From: Clostridium polyendosporum
GTDB taxonomy: Bacteria; Bacillota; Clostridia; Clostridiales; Clostridiaceae
Length of the DNA stretch: 64,000 nucleotides
Reading direction: 5' to 3'
NCBI RefSeq assembly: GCF_018332455.1
Contig: NZ_BOPZ01000013.1
Location: 27,430-91,429, forward strand
Below the pieces are notes generated by a model. It worked only from the letters and a program-made list of their open reading frames with translations. It did no database searches and was not told the DNA's origin. The translations under genes and the position numbers were made by a program. Positions 35,314 through 44,192 of this stretch are shown here, piece by piece. The first letter of the stretch is position 1; each line of letters starts with the position of its first letter.

Positions 35314-36966
35314 TTAAAAATTTGAACTAAGAATTTTTATTTCTTTAAGCAATTCATTATACTCATTATCTAATTCACTTTTTTTAATTGGATCTTTTTC
35401 TATGGATAAGCGGGAAATGATTTCTGCATGCCTATTTTCTAAAACCATAAGTTTATGTTTATTTTGTTCCTCAAATTTGTTTACATTTAATTTATCTTTT
35501 TCTTTGATAAGTTCTTCATAACTACCATTACAGTCTACAATGTTTTTATTTTGTATTTCAATAATATGGTCACATACATTAGAAATAAATTCCCTATCAT
35601 GGGATACCACAAGTACTGTTTTATTAGTGTTAATAAGAGCCTCTTCTAAAGCCTTCATAGATTTTATGTCAAGATAATTTGTTGGCTCATCTAAAATTAA
35701 AACATTGTTATCTGAGATTAATATTTTACAGAGTATAACCTTAACCCTTTCGCCGCCACTTAAAGTATTTACTTTTTTAAAAACATCATCACCCTTAAAC
35801 CCAAATTGATCTAAGTTAATTCTTATAAAACTTTCGTCATAAGAACAACTATCTTTTATACTTTTAAGTATTGTTTTTTCCTCTTCTAAAATATCCTGTG
35901 ATTGGTCAAAGTATCCTATAACTACTTTATTGGCAAGCTTAATGTTCTTATTATTTTTATTTAATATCTCTTTTAGTAAGGTACTTTTGCCACAGCCGTT
36001 GTCTCCAATAAGAGCTGCCTTTTCTCCTCTTCTTATTTTAAATTCAACTTCCTTTAATAATAGCTTATCTCCTGCAAATAAATTTAAGTCCTTTACTTCA
36101 ATAGGATATTTTGATGCAAGTTGTAGATTTTCTTGTATCTTTATTTTTGTTTCTCTTACTATCTTTGGTTTTTGTTTTACTTCTAAATGGTCAATCCTTT
36201 TCTTTAATGTCTTTATATTGCTGTCAATATTTTTCTTAGCTTTCTGTCCACCCATTTTGTGCAGCCTAGCTTCTGAATTCCCCATTCTTCTCGGTGCACT
36301 TTTTATACTGTCCCTTAACCTCTGTTTAACTAATATAGCATTTTCCAACCTTTTCTTTTCGCTTATATATATCTCATATTCAGTTTCTTTTCTTTTTCTT
36401 TCTTCATTTTTTAACTGTACATATTTAGAATAATTTCCACTGTATTTAGATATTTTTCCTTCTTGAATTTCCACAATGGTATTACACAACCCATCTAATA
36501 GCTTTCTATCATGGGAAACTATTAGTAATGCCCCTTTATAACTTTTCAACATATCTTCAAGCAGCTTTACACTATTACTATCTAGATTTGATGTTGGTTC
36601 ATCTGCAATTATAAGACTCTTATTCTCATTCAAAGCCTCCACTACTTTAAGCTTAACTTTTTCACCTCCGGATAAGAAGTCCTCATATTTATCTGGTGCA
36701 TTAAAAAGCTTTTTTATCTTACTGTGTGCACATCCTCCTGTATAGTTCTCATTTTGGCTTATATAAGAATAACTGTCAGTTAAAAAGATTTTACCTTGTT
36801 CAACCGGAATATGACCTATTAAAGCCTTTAGTAATGTGGTCTTTCCGGCACCATTTTCCCCCACTAATCCTATTCTTTCCCCTTCTAATATTTCAAGTTT
36901 TTCTATATCTAAAATTAATCTATCTCCATAATATTTTTTTACTTTATCTAATAATGCTAATGTCAT
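35314..36966 (-). CDS. ABC-F family ATPase (Vga/CplR-like), probable ribosome protection protein
   Basis: A 550-residue protein with two ABC ATPase domains and no membrane segments: Walker A GENGAGKTT (about 36) and GDNGCGKST (about 325), signatures LSGGEKVK and LSGGERVK, Walker B ADEPTS and LDEPTN. A charged linker (about 185-280) between them carries the segment that reaches the ribosomal exit site, and a C-terminal helical extension follows. These traits fit antibiotic-resistance ABC-F proteins of the Vga/CplR group (lincosamide, pleuromutilin, streptogramin A). Ribosome binding site AAGGAGGG. A structured leader precedes it. The drug range is inference. Confidence 0.85.
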   Translation of the reverse strand: MTLALLDKVKKYYGDRLILDIEKLEILEGERIGLVGENGAGKTTLLKALIGHIPVEQGKIFLTDSYSYISQNENYTGGCAHSKIKKLFNAPDKYEDFLSGGEKVKLKVVEALNENKSLIIADEPTSNLDSNSVKLLEDMLKSYKGALLIVSHDRKLLDGLCNTIVEIQEGKISKYSGNYSKYVQLKNEERKRKETEYEIYISEKKRLENAILVKQRLRDSIKSAPRRMGNSEARLHKMGGQKAKKNIDSNIKTLKKRIDHLEVKQKPKIVRETKIKIQENLQLASKYPIEVKDLNLFAGDKLLLKEVEFKIRRGEKAALIGDNGCGKSTLLKEILNKNNKNIKLANKVVIGYFDQSQDILEEEKTILKSIKDSCSYDESFIRINLDQFGFKGDDVFKKVNTLSGGERVKVILCKILISDNNVLILDEPTNYLDIKSMKALEEALINTNKTVLVVSHDREFISNVCDHIIEIQNKNIVDCNGSYEELIKEKDKLNVNKFEEQNKHKLMVLENRHAEIISRLSIEKDPIKKSELDNEYNELLKEIKILSSNF

Positions 36967-36994
36967 AAAAAAAATCCCTCCTTAAATTTATAGG

Positions 36995-37061
36995 AGAGAG
37001 TACAATTATCCCGTAAAAGGCAAATTTAGATATACCACCTCTAGGTTATAATCTACTCTCT
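36995..37061 (-). promoter_or_regulatory. Structured leader of the ABC-F gene
   Basis: AGAGAGTA and TACTCTCT pair across about 50 bp upstream of the start. Between them an AGAGGTGG site is followed by a five-codon frame (TTG start, LPFTG-stop). Such a mini-frame with a flanking stem is compatible with drug-sensed attenuation, but no clear terminator is seen. Confidence 0.35.
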
Positions 37062-37138
37062 TAAAACTTAAGCATAACAAATAAACCTACAAACTAGGCA
37101 ATAAAATTACATGTTATACTTAAAAAATCAAAAGTAGA

Positions 37139-37330
37139 TTACATTCTCATCAGTGAAATTACCTCCGCCTTACTTAATATTTTTTTATCATAATAGCACC
37201 CTTTGTACAATATGTAAATATTATCCTTTTGAATGCTAACTAGCGCAACTATAATTTTAAATCTATAAAATCCTATGGAAAGACCATAATAAACAGATAT
37301 GTCTTGAAGAGCTTTATTTGATTCTATCAA
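37139..37330 (-). CDS. Small hypothetical protein, weakly supported
   Basis: A 63-residue frame opening with TTG and no good ribosome binding site. It contains FYRFKIIVALVSIQKDNIYILYKG, mixed beta-type sequence. No family recognised; it may be a remnant, as the frame stays open upstream for several codons. Confidence 0.25.
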   Translation of the reverse strand: MIESNKALQDISVYYGLSIGFYRFKIIVALVSIQKDNIYILYKGCYYDKKILSKAEVISLMRM

Positions 37331-37357
37331 TTTATTGCTTTTTATTAATTCATATAT

Positions 37358-37401
37358 ATAAATATCGGATATAAATATTATACTTATTATCCGATATTTA
37401 T
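37358..37401. terminator. 14-bp inverted repeat
   Basis: ATAAATATCGGATA / TATCCGATATTTAT with a 16-base loop; a terminator or operator in the gap between the 37139 frame and the unknown pair. Confidence 0.45.
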
Positions 37402-37488
37402 TATAGTCTATTTAATAAAACAAACTTCTGCTTTCTAAATACTAATGTATTTTTACTTCTTTCTTTGTCATTCTATAAGGAGGTTATC

Positions 37489-37524
37489 TTAAAAATTAAA
37501 AAAGTCTTTGTCAGCTCCTTAATA
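37489..37524. repeat. 36-bp exact repeat, copy 1
   Basis: Identical for 36 bp to 57190-57225; the shared core contains AAAAAAGTCTTTGTCAGCTC. Both copies lie 5-45 bp after the end of minus-strand genes. The following 35 bases also resemble the htpG promoter region at about 32035. Confidence 0.7.
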
Positions 37525-37566
37525 TATACATCATACTTTAAATATCATGTGAATACATTTGTAATT

Positions 37567-38499
37567 TTATGCATATATTATTTCTTCTAAAGTTAACTGT
37601 ATTCCACAATCTAGTTTACCACTAATAACCTCATCGCTATACTTATATATAGCTTGTCTAAACTCTACAAGTGTCTTAATATTTTTTATATCTTTTTTTA
37701 TAATGACTTCGCTATTTTTGAACTGAATAAATTTTGATAACTCACTAGCGTTCCATTCAGAGAGCAATTCTCTTATGTTACCTTTTATTACTTTTTTCGT
37801 CTCATCCCCAATAATACTTGAAATACCATCATAAGTATTTATGCAACCGTCTACAATTGTCTGTAAAGGTATGTTTTTCTGTCCTTGAACTCCTTTTGAA
37901 ACTATCTCTTGAAATACCCCACCGATAAATTCATACTTATTAGTTTTCTCAGTATATCTAATTATTCTAGGAATTCCATTTTTGAAACAACTAATATTCT
38001 TATTATTAGAATGCTCATAAATCTCTTTATTAATGGAGTTTTTTTCTAAACTTATAGTATTTTCATCAATTCTTACAATTATAAAATTAACTTCATCGCT
38101 TGTGCAATTTTCTACATTTTCTAAATAAGCTTTATTATACATGTAACCTAGATTAAAAGTAGGGTTAACTAGAGATTGTCCTTTTATTCCTAATGATTTT
38201 AAAAGTTCTTCGTAATTGCATTTAGAATACCTACATGCTTCATTACCAGAAATTATCTTCCCATCCTCACATTCAAACCCGATCATATAATTCTTATTTC
38301 TACAGTGAATAATTACATCAAACTTTACATTTATATTAGCTTTATCTGTATATAATCTTTCAACACCTATAATCTTGAATTTATTTTCAAAAAGAAACCT
38401 TGGAATATTTGATAAGGGCATAGTTAGTGCTACTATTATATTAATCATATCTATTTCTTTTAAAAAATTACTATTCTCTGATGATACTGTAGATGTCAT
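37567..38499 (-). CDS. Unknown protein, second gene of an overlapping pair
   Basis: A 310-residue soluble protein that I do not recognise. The N-terminal third has alternating strands with VKFDVIIHCRNKNYMIGF and then ECEDGK; the spaced Asp..Glu..Asp-Gly-Lys recalls restriction-type PD-(D/E)xK nuclease cores but lacks a canonical ExK. It also contains FNLGYMYNKAYLENV and a helical C-terminus. The ATG at 38499 lies inside the upstream gene (29-bp overlap) behind AAGGGGG, implying translational coupling and joint function. No transposase or phage gene adjoins. Confidence 0.65.
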   Translation of the reverse strand: MTSTVSSENSNFLKEIDMINIIVALTMPLSNIPRFLFENKFKIIGVERLYTDKANINVKFDVIIHCRNKNYMIGFECEDGKIISGNEACRYSKCNYEELLKSLGIKGQSLVNPTFNLGYMYNKAYLENVENCTSDEVNFIIVRIDENTISLEKNSINKEIYEHSNNKNISCFKNGIPRIIRYTEKTNKYEFIGGVFQEIVSKGVQGQKNIPLQTIVDGCINTYDGISSIIGDETKKVIKGNIRELLSEWNASELSKFIQFKNSEVIIKKDIKNIKTLVEFRQAIYKYSDEVISGKLDCGIQLTLEEIIYA

Positions 38500-39598
38500 C
38501 TATATCATACCCCCTTACCATGATATTAGGATCTATAAATCGTGATAAATTTGTACATAACCTCATTATAGAATTTCCACATACTCCTCTCGAAATAAAT
38601 ACATTCATACCTATACTTGAAATTTCAAAATTTATTTTTTTGCCATAATTACCGTTATGTAAATCAACAGCACTTATTCTTGCATATTCATCCGACATCT
38701 GCTCTACAAACCCTAATAACTTAAATGGCTCTTTTCCTGTAAAAATCAACTTTACCAATGAAGTTATACTAATATCCTTTTTATCAAATATTATCTCTAT
38801 TGGTACACCGCCTATAGCTCCATCATAAATTCCTAATGCCATTTTTTCTTCAATGTGATCTATCAATTTTTCATAGTCTCTTATTAGTTCTTCTAAGTTA
38901 TTATCATGCTCAATAAAACTATTCCCTTTGGCAGTAACTTTTCCGCTATATTTTATATCATCAATTACAAACTCATCTTTGCCTTTCCCAGATAATATTT
39001 GTATTTTACTTAGAGCTATTTTGTTTTTGAAGTCACTACTACTTTCTAATAGATCTAGAAACTTATTTGCTAGCCCCGAAAACCCCTTATTTAACTCTAA
39101 ATTATAATCGTTATTATCATCTTCAAAAAAATCATTTTGGGATAACCCATCACAAAATCCAACTTTTACCCCATACAAATATTTACTCTTACTAAAATTT
39201 CTAATAAACCTAGATGGCAACCACAATTTATCAAACCCTTCCTTTTTGGTCAGATGGTCAATAAAATTATCACTATTTTTCACTTGACTAATTGTATGCA
39301 TTTTCCAAAATCTCTTGTTATTAATATCTAGATACATTTCTAAGCTATCTTTCTTAATTAAAAATAAGTTTTCTTCTTTTGTTTCATTAATTTCGGCATA
39401 ATTAATTATAGTATTTCTTAGTGTTTCACAAATGTTATCATAATCACTACATGTATTTAATAAATGTGTTTCTATTAAATAACTTTTTAATAATGTATTA
39501 TCAGTACCACTTCTTGTTGATTTTTTATATTCATTGTATGTATTGCTCATTTTAATACTAAGTTTTTCAATCAATTCTTGTGAATTATTAATCTCCAT
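38471..39598 (-). CDS. Unknown protein, first gene of an overlapping pair
   Basis: A 375-residue soluble protein without recognised motifs. A helical N-terminal region (1-100, Asn/Thr-rich) is followed by a mixed region with KLWLPSRFIRNFSKSKYLYGVKVGF, an acidic patch (FFEDDNNDYN) and a C-terminal beta-rich part (GAIGGVPIEIIFDKKD, FEISSIGMNVFISRGVCG). No membrane spans or signal peptide. GAGAAGGTGAGAG precedes the ATG. A promoter with a 14-bp palindrome sits just upstream. The pair's function is unknown; a two-component defence or regulatory system is one possibility. Confidence 0.65.
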   Translation of the reverse strand: MEINNSQELIEKLSIKMSNTYNEYKKSTRSGTDNTLLKSYLIETHLLNTCSDYDNICETLRNTIINYAEINETKEENLFLIKKDSLEMYLDINNKRFWKMHTISQVKNSDNFIDHLTKKEGFDKLWLPSRFIRNFSKSKYLYGVKVGFCDGLSQNDFFEDDNNDYNLELNKGFSGLANKFLDLLESSSDFKNKIALSKIQILSGKGKDEFVIDDIKYSGKVTAKGNSFIEHDNNLEELIRDYEKLIDHIEEKMALGIYDGAIGGVPIEIIFDKKDISITSLVKLIFTGKEPFKLLGFVEQMSDEYARISAVDLHNGNYGKKINFEISSIGMNVFISRGVCGNSIMRLCTNLSRFIDPNIMVRGYDIDDIYSIIRE

Positions 39599-39658
39599 AT
39601 ACTCTCACCTTCTCTTCAAATAAAATAATTAAACTATTTATAGGTTTTAAATCTTAAT

Positions 39659-39672
39659 AAAGTTATAACTTT
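39659..39672. promoter_or_regulatory. 14-bp palindrome, candidate operator of the unknown pair
   Basis: AAAGTTATAACTTT lies just downstream of the predicted -10, where a repressor would block initiation. Confidence 0.5.
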
Positions 39673-39678
39673 GATATA

Positions 39679-39707
39679 ATTATATAATAAAATAGCGCCA
39701 TATTGAA
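39679..39707 (-). promoter_or_regulatory. Promoter of the unknown pair
   Basis: A weak TTCAAT and a perfect TATAAT with 17-bp spacing, about 80 bp before the first start codon. Confidence 0.6.
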
Positions 39708-39887
39708 TTTTTTTGCTATAATTACTTATAATTACAAAGCACAAATTCGCCTATACTTCATCCATGATTGGGCTATTGAAGATCCATGCCCAGTTATTAT
39801 TAGCAAACGCTCCTGAGGAAGTGATCACACTATTAACTCAGCTTGTTTTGCTTTTAAAAGTTTAATAGAATATAAAACAAAACTAAG

Positions 39888-39925
39888 GTCTGTATCCTAC
39901 AAAATGAGGATCCAAACCTTTAATG
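39888..39925 (-). terminator. Terminator after the MFS gene
   Basis: On the minus strand AAGGTTTGGATCCT / AGGATACAGACCTT (two mismatches) is followed by a T-rich stretch. Between 39725 and 39887 there is a 33-codon plus-strand frame with no recognisable match or ribosome binding site. Confidence 0.65.
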
Positions 39926-39970
39926 TAAAATTTAAGAATGTTGTGTTTTTAATTAACTAATTAAACTCTT

Positions 39971-41188
39971 CTATTTATCCTTATTATCTAAAGAACGACT
40001 AACCATTATAAGAGCTACGGCTCCTAAAACCATTATGCCTCCAACCCAAGGTGTACTTCCTAATCCTAGTGAATTGACAACAAAACCACCAATAAAGGCT
40101 CCTATGGCAATACCTAGGTTAAAAGCTGCAATATTTATAGCAGAAGCTACATTAACAGCTGAAGGTACGTATTTTTCTGCTAATTCAACTACATATACCT
40201 GAAGTCCTGGTACATTCATGAAGGCAAACAGGCCCATCACAATAACTGTTATTGTTCCCAGTACCATGGAGTGAGCTGTGAATGTTAAAATAAATAACAC
40301 AATGGCTTGTGCAATAAACATCCAGAATAAAGCTTTAAGTGGATTCTTATCAGCGGCTTTACCTCCAATAGTGTTTCCAACTGCAATTGCTATACCATAT
40401 AATAATAAAATTATGCTTACACCATTTGGAGAATACCCTGTTAACTTTTCTAATATTGGACTTAGAAATGTAAATGTAACAAAGGTTCCTCCATAACCAA
40501 GAGCAGTAATAGAAAAGGCTAGTACTAGTCTTCCATTAGTTATAAGCTTTAATTGATCCTTAATTGAAACTGGTTGTGCTTTCTTTAAATTACTTGGCAC
40601 TAAAATTAATGTAGATATTAAAGATATAACCCCTAATGCAGCTACCCCCCAGAAGGTTGCTCTCCAGCCAAATAATTGACCAACGTAAGTTCCAAGTGGT
40701 ACACCAGTAATCGTAGCAACAGTTAAACCTGTAAACATTATAGCTATAGCACTAGCACGTTTATCTTCTGGTACAAGATCAGCAGCAATAGTTGATCCTA
40801 TAGAAAAGAATACTCCATGAGAGAATGCTGTGAAGACACGAGCAATAAGCAAAAGCTCAAAGCTTGGTGATAATGCAGCAATACTGTTACCAGCTATAAA
40901 TATAACCATTAGAGATATTAATAAAGTTTTTCTTGACATCCTACTAGTTGCTGCAGTTATTATAGGTGCCCCAAAGGCAACTCCTAAAGCATAACCAGAT
41001 ACAAGCAGACCAGCTAAGGTAAGGGTTACTTTCAAGTCTTGCGCAACTGTTGATAGTAACCCGACTATAACAAATTCTGTGGTTCCTATGCCAAAGGCAC
41101 TTACTGCTAGAGCAATCAATGCAAGTGTTCCGTTCTTAAGTCCTTCTTTTTTATTTGTGTTTTGATTTAATAATAAATTTCCTTCCAA
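39971..41188 (-). CDS. MFS efflux transporter (DHA1 / AraJ-like)
   Basis: A 405-residue permease with 12 predicted spans. Signature stretches are FGIGTTEFVIVGLLSTVAQD in span 1 and GRKTL-type loop 2-3 (SRMSRKTLL), typical of drug/sugar:proton antiporters of the AraJ/YdhP/chloramphenicol-efflux group. The substrate is unknown. Start is TTG (41188) with AGGAGG seven bases upstream. The HxlR regulator gene lies upstream on the same strand with a dyad between, suggesting an inducible efflux module. Confidence 0.9.
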   Translation of the reverse strand: MEGNLLLNQNTNKKEGLKNGTLALIALAVSAFGIGTTEFVIVGLLSTVAQDLKVTLTLAGLLVSGYALGVAFGAPIITAATSRMSRKTLLISLMVIFIAGNSIAALSPSFELLLIARVFTAFSHGVFFSIGSTIAADLVPEDKRASAIAIMFTGLTVATITGVPLGTYVGQLFGWRATFWGVAALGVISLISTLILVPSNLKKAQPVSIKDQLKLITNGRLVLAFSITALGYGGTFVTFTFLSPILEKLTGYSPNGVSIILLLYGIAIAVGNTIGGKAADKNPLKALFWMFIAQAIVLFILTFTAHSMVLGTITVIVMGLFAFMNVPGLQVYVVELAEKYVPSAVNVASAINIAAFNLGIAIGAFIGGFVVNSLGLGSTPWVGGIMVLGAVALIMVSRSLDNKDK

Positions 41189-41231
41189 AGTAAATCCTCC
41201 TATTTTAAGTAAAGTATTATGATTTCAAGAT

Positions 41232-41262
41232 CTTTCTTTAAAAGGGCCCTTTTTAAAGAAAG
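41232..41262 (-). promoter_or_regulatory. Hairpin in the MFS leader
   Basis: CTTTCTTTAAAAGGG and CCCTTTTTAAAGAAAG form a nearly continuous stem between the operator and the MFS start. It may regulate read-through or simply end the upstream transcript. Confidence 0.4.
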
Positions 41263-41316
41263 TCTGTCTTGTATTCTCTACAGGACTTATTATCATACAC
41301 AATTGAAAAAGAAAAA

Positions 41317-41341
41317 AGTATGCACTTTAAAGTAGTATACT
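41317..41341 (-). promoter_or_regulatory. Candidate HxlR operator for the MFS gene
   Basis: AGTAT-GC-ACTTTAAAGT-AGT-ATACT is a near-dyad of the kind bound by HxlR-family regulators, located between the regulator gene and its likely target. Confidence 0.5.
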
Positions 41342-41395
41342 TACTCTTAGGTAGTATTAATGTGATAGCAATGGATTAGCTTTAATAAAAATTTA

Positions 41396-41421
41396 AAAGG
41401 AATGCCTTAAGACATTCCTTT
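41396..41421 (-). terminator. Terminator of the HxlR gene
   Basis: AAAGGAATG / CATTCCTTT stem with a T-rich tail, overlapping the stop codon region. Confidence 0.7.
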
Positions 41422-41422
41422 C

Positions 41423-41770
41423 TTAATCTTGATTTGTTTCATTTTGGTATTCTGTGTAGTGATTACCAGCCCATTCCTCAATCATTTTTAGAGCAGGATA
41501 CAGCTCTTTACCTCTTTCAGTAAGATAGTATTCTACTCTTGGAGGCACCTCAGGATAAATCACCTTATATATTAGCCCATCATCTTCTAATTCTCTAAGC
41601 TGTTCATTAAGCACCTTTTGACTTACACCACAGGTTATTCTTTGAAGCTCAAGAAACCTTTTTGCTCCATCTCCAAGATGACACAATATAACAGCTTTCC
41701 ATTTTCCTCTTATAACATCAAACCCTAAATCTAGTAGACACACGTATTTCTTTCCGTTGTAATCAATCAC
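41423..41770 (-). CDS. HxlR-family transcriptional regulator
   Basis: A 115-residue winged-helix protein: the CLLDLGFDVIRGKWKAVILCHL opening, with the family Cys at residue 11, then RFLELQRITCGVSQKVLNEQLRELEDDGLI recognition region and the wing (YPEVPPRVEYYLTERGKEL). HxlR proteins sense electrophiles or formaldehyde, often through that Cys, and control adjacent detoxification or efflux genes. Here the MFS gene is next. Ribosome binding site weak (GGCAGGTG). Confidence 0.93.
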   Translation of the reverse strand: MIDYNGKKYVCLLDLGFDVIRGKWKAVILCHLGDGAKRFLELQRITCGVSQKVLNEQLRELEDDGLIYKVIYPEVPPRVEYYLTERGKELYPALKMIEEWAGNHYTEYQNETNQD

Positions 41771-41916
41771 AATTTATCACCTGCCTAATTATTAGTTTTT
41801 AGCAATATTCTTAGTTTTATAATTATCCCATTCTGCATATATAAACCTATTAATTCATTTAACTTTCAAAAAAAGACTTGCACTAATGTAAATCCTTCTT
41901 GAACATACTATTAATT

Positions 41917-42452
41917 ATGGCTATGTTTGGTACTGTAAAAGTGTAAGAGTTGAACATCAAAATACCCCATCGACCAAAATGCTGGTATTAGAAGCTGTAA
42001 GAGTTCTCCAAGAAGTAGATAAAACTCTTGCTTTGATTTTATCACAAATGCAGGAATTGGCAAGAAGTCTTAAGGGGTATTCTGTAGTACGTGAAATGAA
42101 TGGTGTTGGAGACATACTTGCTCCAAGGTTGATAGCTGAGATTGGCGACATAAGACGATTCCATAGCGGAAAAGCATTAATTGCATATGCGGGCATAGAT
42201 GCCCCGCCGTATCAGTCGGGACAGTTTACTGGAAGCAGGAGAAGAATATCTAAACGCGGCTCAGCAGTATTAATAAAAACAGGATTTGAAGTAATGAATT
42301 GCTTAAAAGTCCATAAACCAGTGGATGATGCAGTATATTTATTTATGCTAAAAAAGGAGTCTGAGGGTAAGGCTTCAAAGGTAGCAAAAATGGCTGGTCT
42401 AAATAAATTTCTAAGAATATATTATGCAAGAGTAAAAGGAGTTTATGAGTAA
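41917..42452 (+). pseudogene. IS110-family transposase, C-terminal part
   Basis: The frame holds the Transposase_20 domain of IS110 elements (MNGVGDILAPRLIAEIGDI, ALIAYAGIDAPPYQSGQF, RRISKRGSAVLIKTGF). About 175 of the usual 400 residues remain; the N-terminal DEDD catalytic domain is gone, so the element is dead. The frame can be followed back to about 41917. Base composition is slightly higher in GC than around it. Element ends were not identified. Confidence 0.85.
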
Positions 42453-42542
42453 TAAACTTAAATAAATATCATATTGAAGCCAGGGTGAGACAAGCTAAAC
42501 TGGCTTAATTGGTGTGCAATAAAATATGGAAGATAAAACGTG

Positions 42543-42635
42543 AAAACCTGCTAAAAAAAGTATTGACTTTTATTAGCAGGTTTAAGAATGGTGTTGATGT
42601 TATAACATTATTAAAAGGAACCCAAGGGTTCCTTT
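42543..42635. other. Two hairpins in the gap after the IS110 remnant
   Basis: AAACCTGCTAA / TTAGCAGGTTT (42543-42583) and a perfect AAAGGAACCC / GGGTTCCTTT (42614-42635). They lie between the IS remnant and the end of hflX and may serve as its terminator region. No gene is seen in 42453-42835. Confidence 0.45.
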
Positions 42636-42835
42636 GGTTCATAATATAAGAACATTGCGACTTAACTTTGCTTTAGATTTGATACATAATACAATGTCAA
42701 CAATTATAAAATTGCTGACACTTCTATTACTTGATTTTGTTACTATAGGCTTATTTTTAATCTCCTCAGTAAAGAATGAAAGAAAACGATTTATAGAGAC
42801 TACGAATAAATGCTAGTGTAACTTTACCTAGATAA

Positions 42836-44104
42836 CTATATTTTAATCAGGCATTCAAATTGTTTATATCTTCTATAATCTGATTCCATGCATTCCACGG
42901 ATATCAGCACTCCGTTAATGTTATATTCAGTTGATTTGATATTTGCATTATCCTTAAAATATGACAGTATATTTCCTTTTTCATATGGAATTAACAGCTG
43001 GCAGCAAACATGCTGTTGAAAAGCCCTTTTGCAAATCTCGTTTACTAGCTTATCTGTTCTAGCTTTAATTTTAGCAGAAATATATATGCTATCTTTTTCC
43101 TCTTTTGTGATTTCATCCTCTACTAAATCTGCTTTATTATAAGCATAGATAGTAGGGATATTATCCGCACCTAGTTCTTTTAGTGTCTCTTTGATAACTT
43201 TAATATGCTGTTTATAATTAGGGTTAGAGTAGTCAACTACATGAACTAACATATCAGCTTCAGTAATTTCTTCTAAAGTTGAGCGGAATGCTTTAACAAG
43301 CTGGTGGGGTAGTTTGCTGATAAAACCTACTGTGTCGCTTAACAAAAATGATTTATTATCAGGCAGCTTTATGCTTCTTACATAAGTTTCTAGTGTAGCG
43401 AATAGCATATCCTTTTCAAATACCTTCTTATCAATCGAAGAACTGTACAAATCAATCATGGAATTCATAATGCTTGACTTACCTGCGTTTGTATATCCAA
43501 CCAGGACAACCACAGGTATTCCTGATTTTTTACGCTGTTTCCTTTGGTTCTGACGTTGAACTACAAGTGTTTCCAGCTCATCGTGCAATACACTGATTCT
43601 ACCCTTAATCTTTCTGTGGTCCAGTTCAAATTTTGTTTCTCCTGAACCTCTGTTTATTAACCCGGCACCACCAGCCTGGTGGCCCAATGATTCTCCAAGA
43701 TCGGTTAATCTCGGCAGCAGATATTGTAATTTCGCTATTTCTACCTGCAGCTGTGCTTCTTTTGTTCTAGCCCTCTTAGCAAAAATATCCAAAACTAAAA
43801 CTGTTCTGTCTATTACCTTGCATTTTAAATCTTTTTCGAGATTACGAATTTGTGAAGGAGATAACTCATCATTAAAAATAACCATATCCGAATCCTTCTC
43901 ATGGATTAATGAGATCACTTCTTGGACTTTTCCCTTTCCTATATAATGTGACGAATACACTCGCTCTAATTTTTGAGTAATTTCACCAACTACCTCAATA
44001 TCACATGCATCAGCTAGCTTGGACAACTCCTCCATCATATTTAAAAATTCCTTATCATTATTGATATTACAGCCCACAATTACTGCTCTTTGCTTTTGCT
44101 CCAT
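42836..44104 (-). CDS. hflX: GTPase HflX
   Basis: A 422-residue ribosome-associated GTPase that splits stalled or idle 70S ribosomes. The N-terminal HflX domain (HYIGKGKVQE, FNDELSPSQIRNLE) is followed by the glycine-rich linker (GHQAGGAGLINRGSGETK) and the G domain: G1 GYTNAGKSS, G3 DTVGF, G4 NKAD. ATG at 44104 has GGAGG seven bases upstream; the upstream ATG at 44128 overlaps that site. It follows the Lsa-like ABC-F gene by about 90 bp; some HflX paralogues contribute to macrolide/lincosamide tolerance, so the pair may be one response unit. Confidence 0.93.
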   Translation of the reverse strand: MEQKQRAVIVGCNINNDKEFLNMMEELSKLADACDIEVVGEITQKLERVYSSHYIGKGKVQEVISLIHEKDSDMVIFNDELSPSQIRNLEKDLKCKVIDRTVLVLDIFAKRARTKEAQLQVEIAKLQYLLPRLTDLGESLGHQAGGAGLINRGSGETKFELDHRKIKGRISVLHDELETLVVQRQNQRKQRKKSGIPVVVLVGYTNAGKSSIMNSMIDLYSSSIDKKVFEKDMLFATLETYVRSIKLPDNKSFLLSDTVGFISKLPHQLVKAFRSTLEEITEADMLVHVVDYSNPNYKQHIKVIKETLKELGADNIPTIYAYNKADLVEDEITKEEKDSIYISAKIKARTDKLVNEICKRAFQQHVCCQLLIPYEKGNILSYFKDNANIKSTEYNINGVLISVECMESDYRRYKQFECLIKI

Positions 44105-44192
44105 ACAGCTTCCTCCATCGATTACCATTCTATTTTAGACAAAAAGGAGGGAGGTCTGTCACTCCCCCTTTAATACACTCTGATTCATTTAG

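Noticed and set aside
37590..38400. Reading the 310-aa protein as a definite PD-(D/E)xK nuclease
   Set aside because: The Asp and Glu-Asp-Gly-Lys spacing is suggestive but lacks a canonical ExK; reported only as a weak resemblance.
39763..39864. 33-codon plus-strand frame (MIGLLKIHAQ...)
   Set aside because: No ribosome binding site; faintly resembles a helical domain but is too short to assign.
42634..42816. 60-codon plus-strand frame with a hydrophobic middle
   Set aside because: Starts with TTG inside a hairpin, lacks a ribosome binding site and has no sensible membrane-protein layout.
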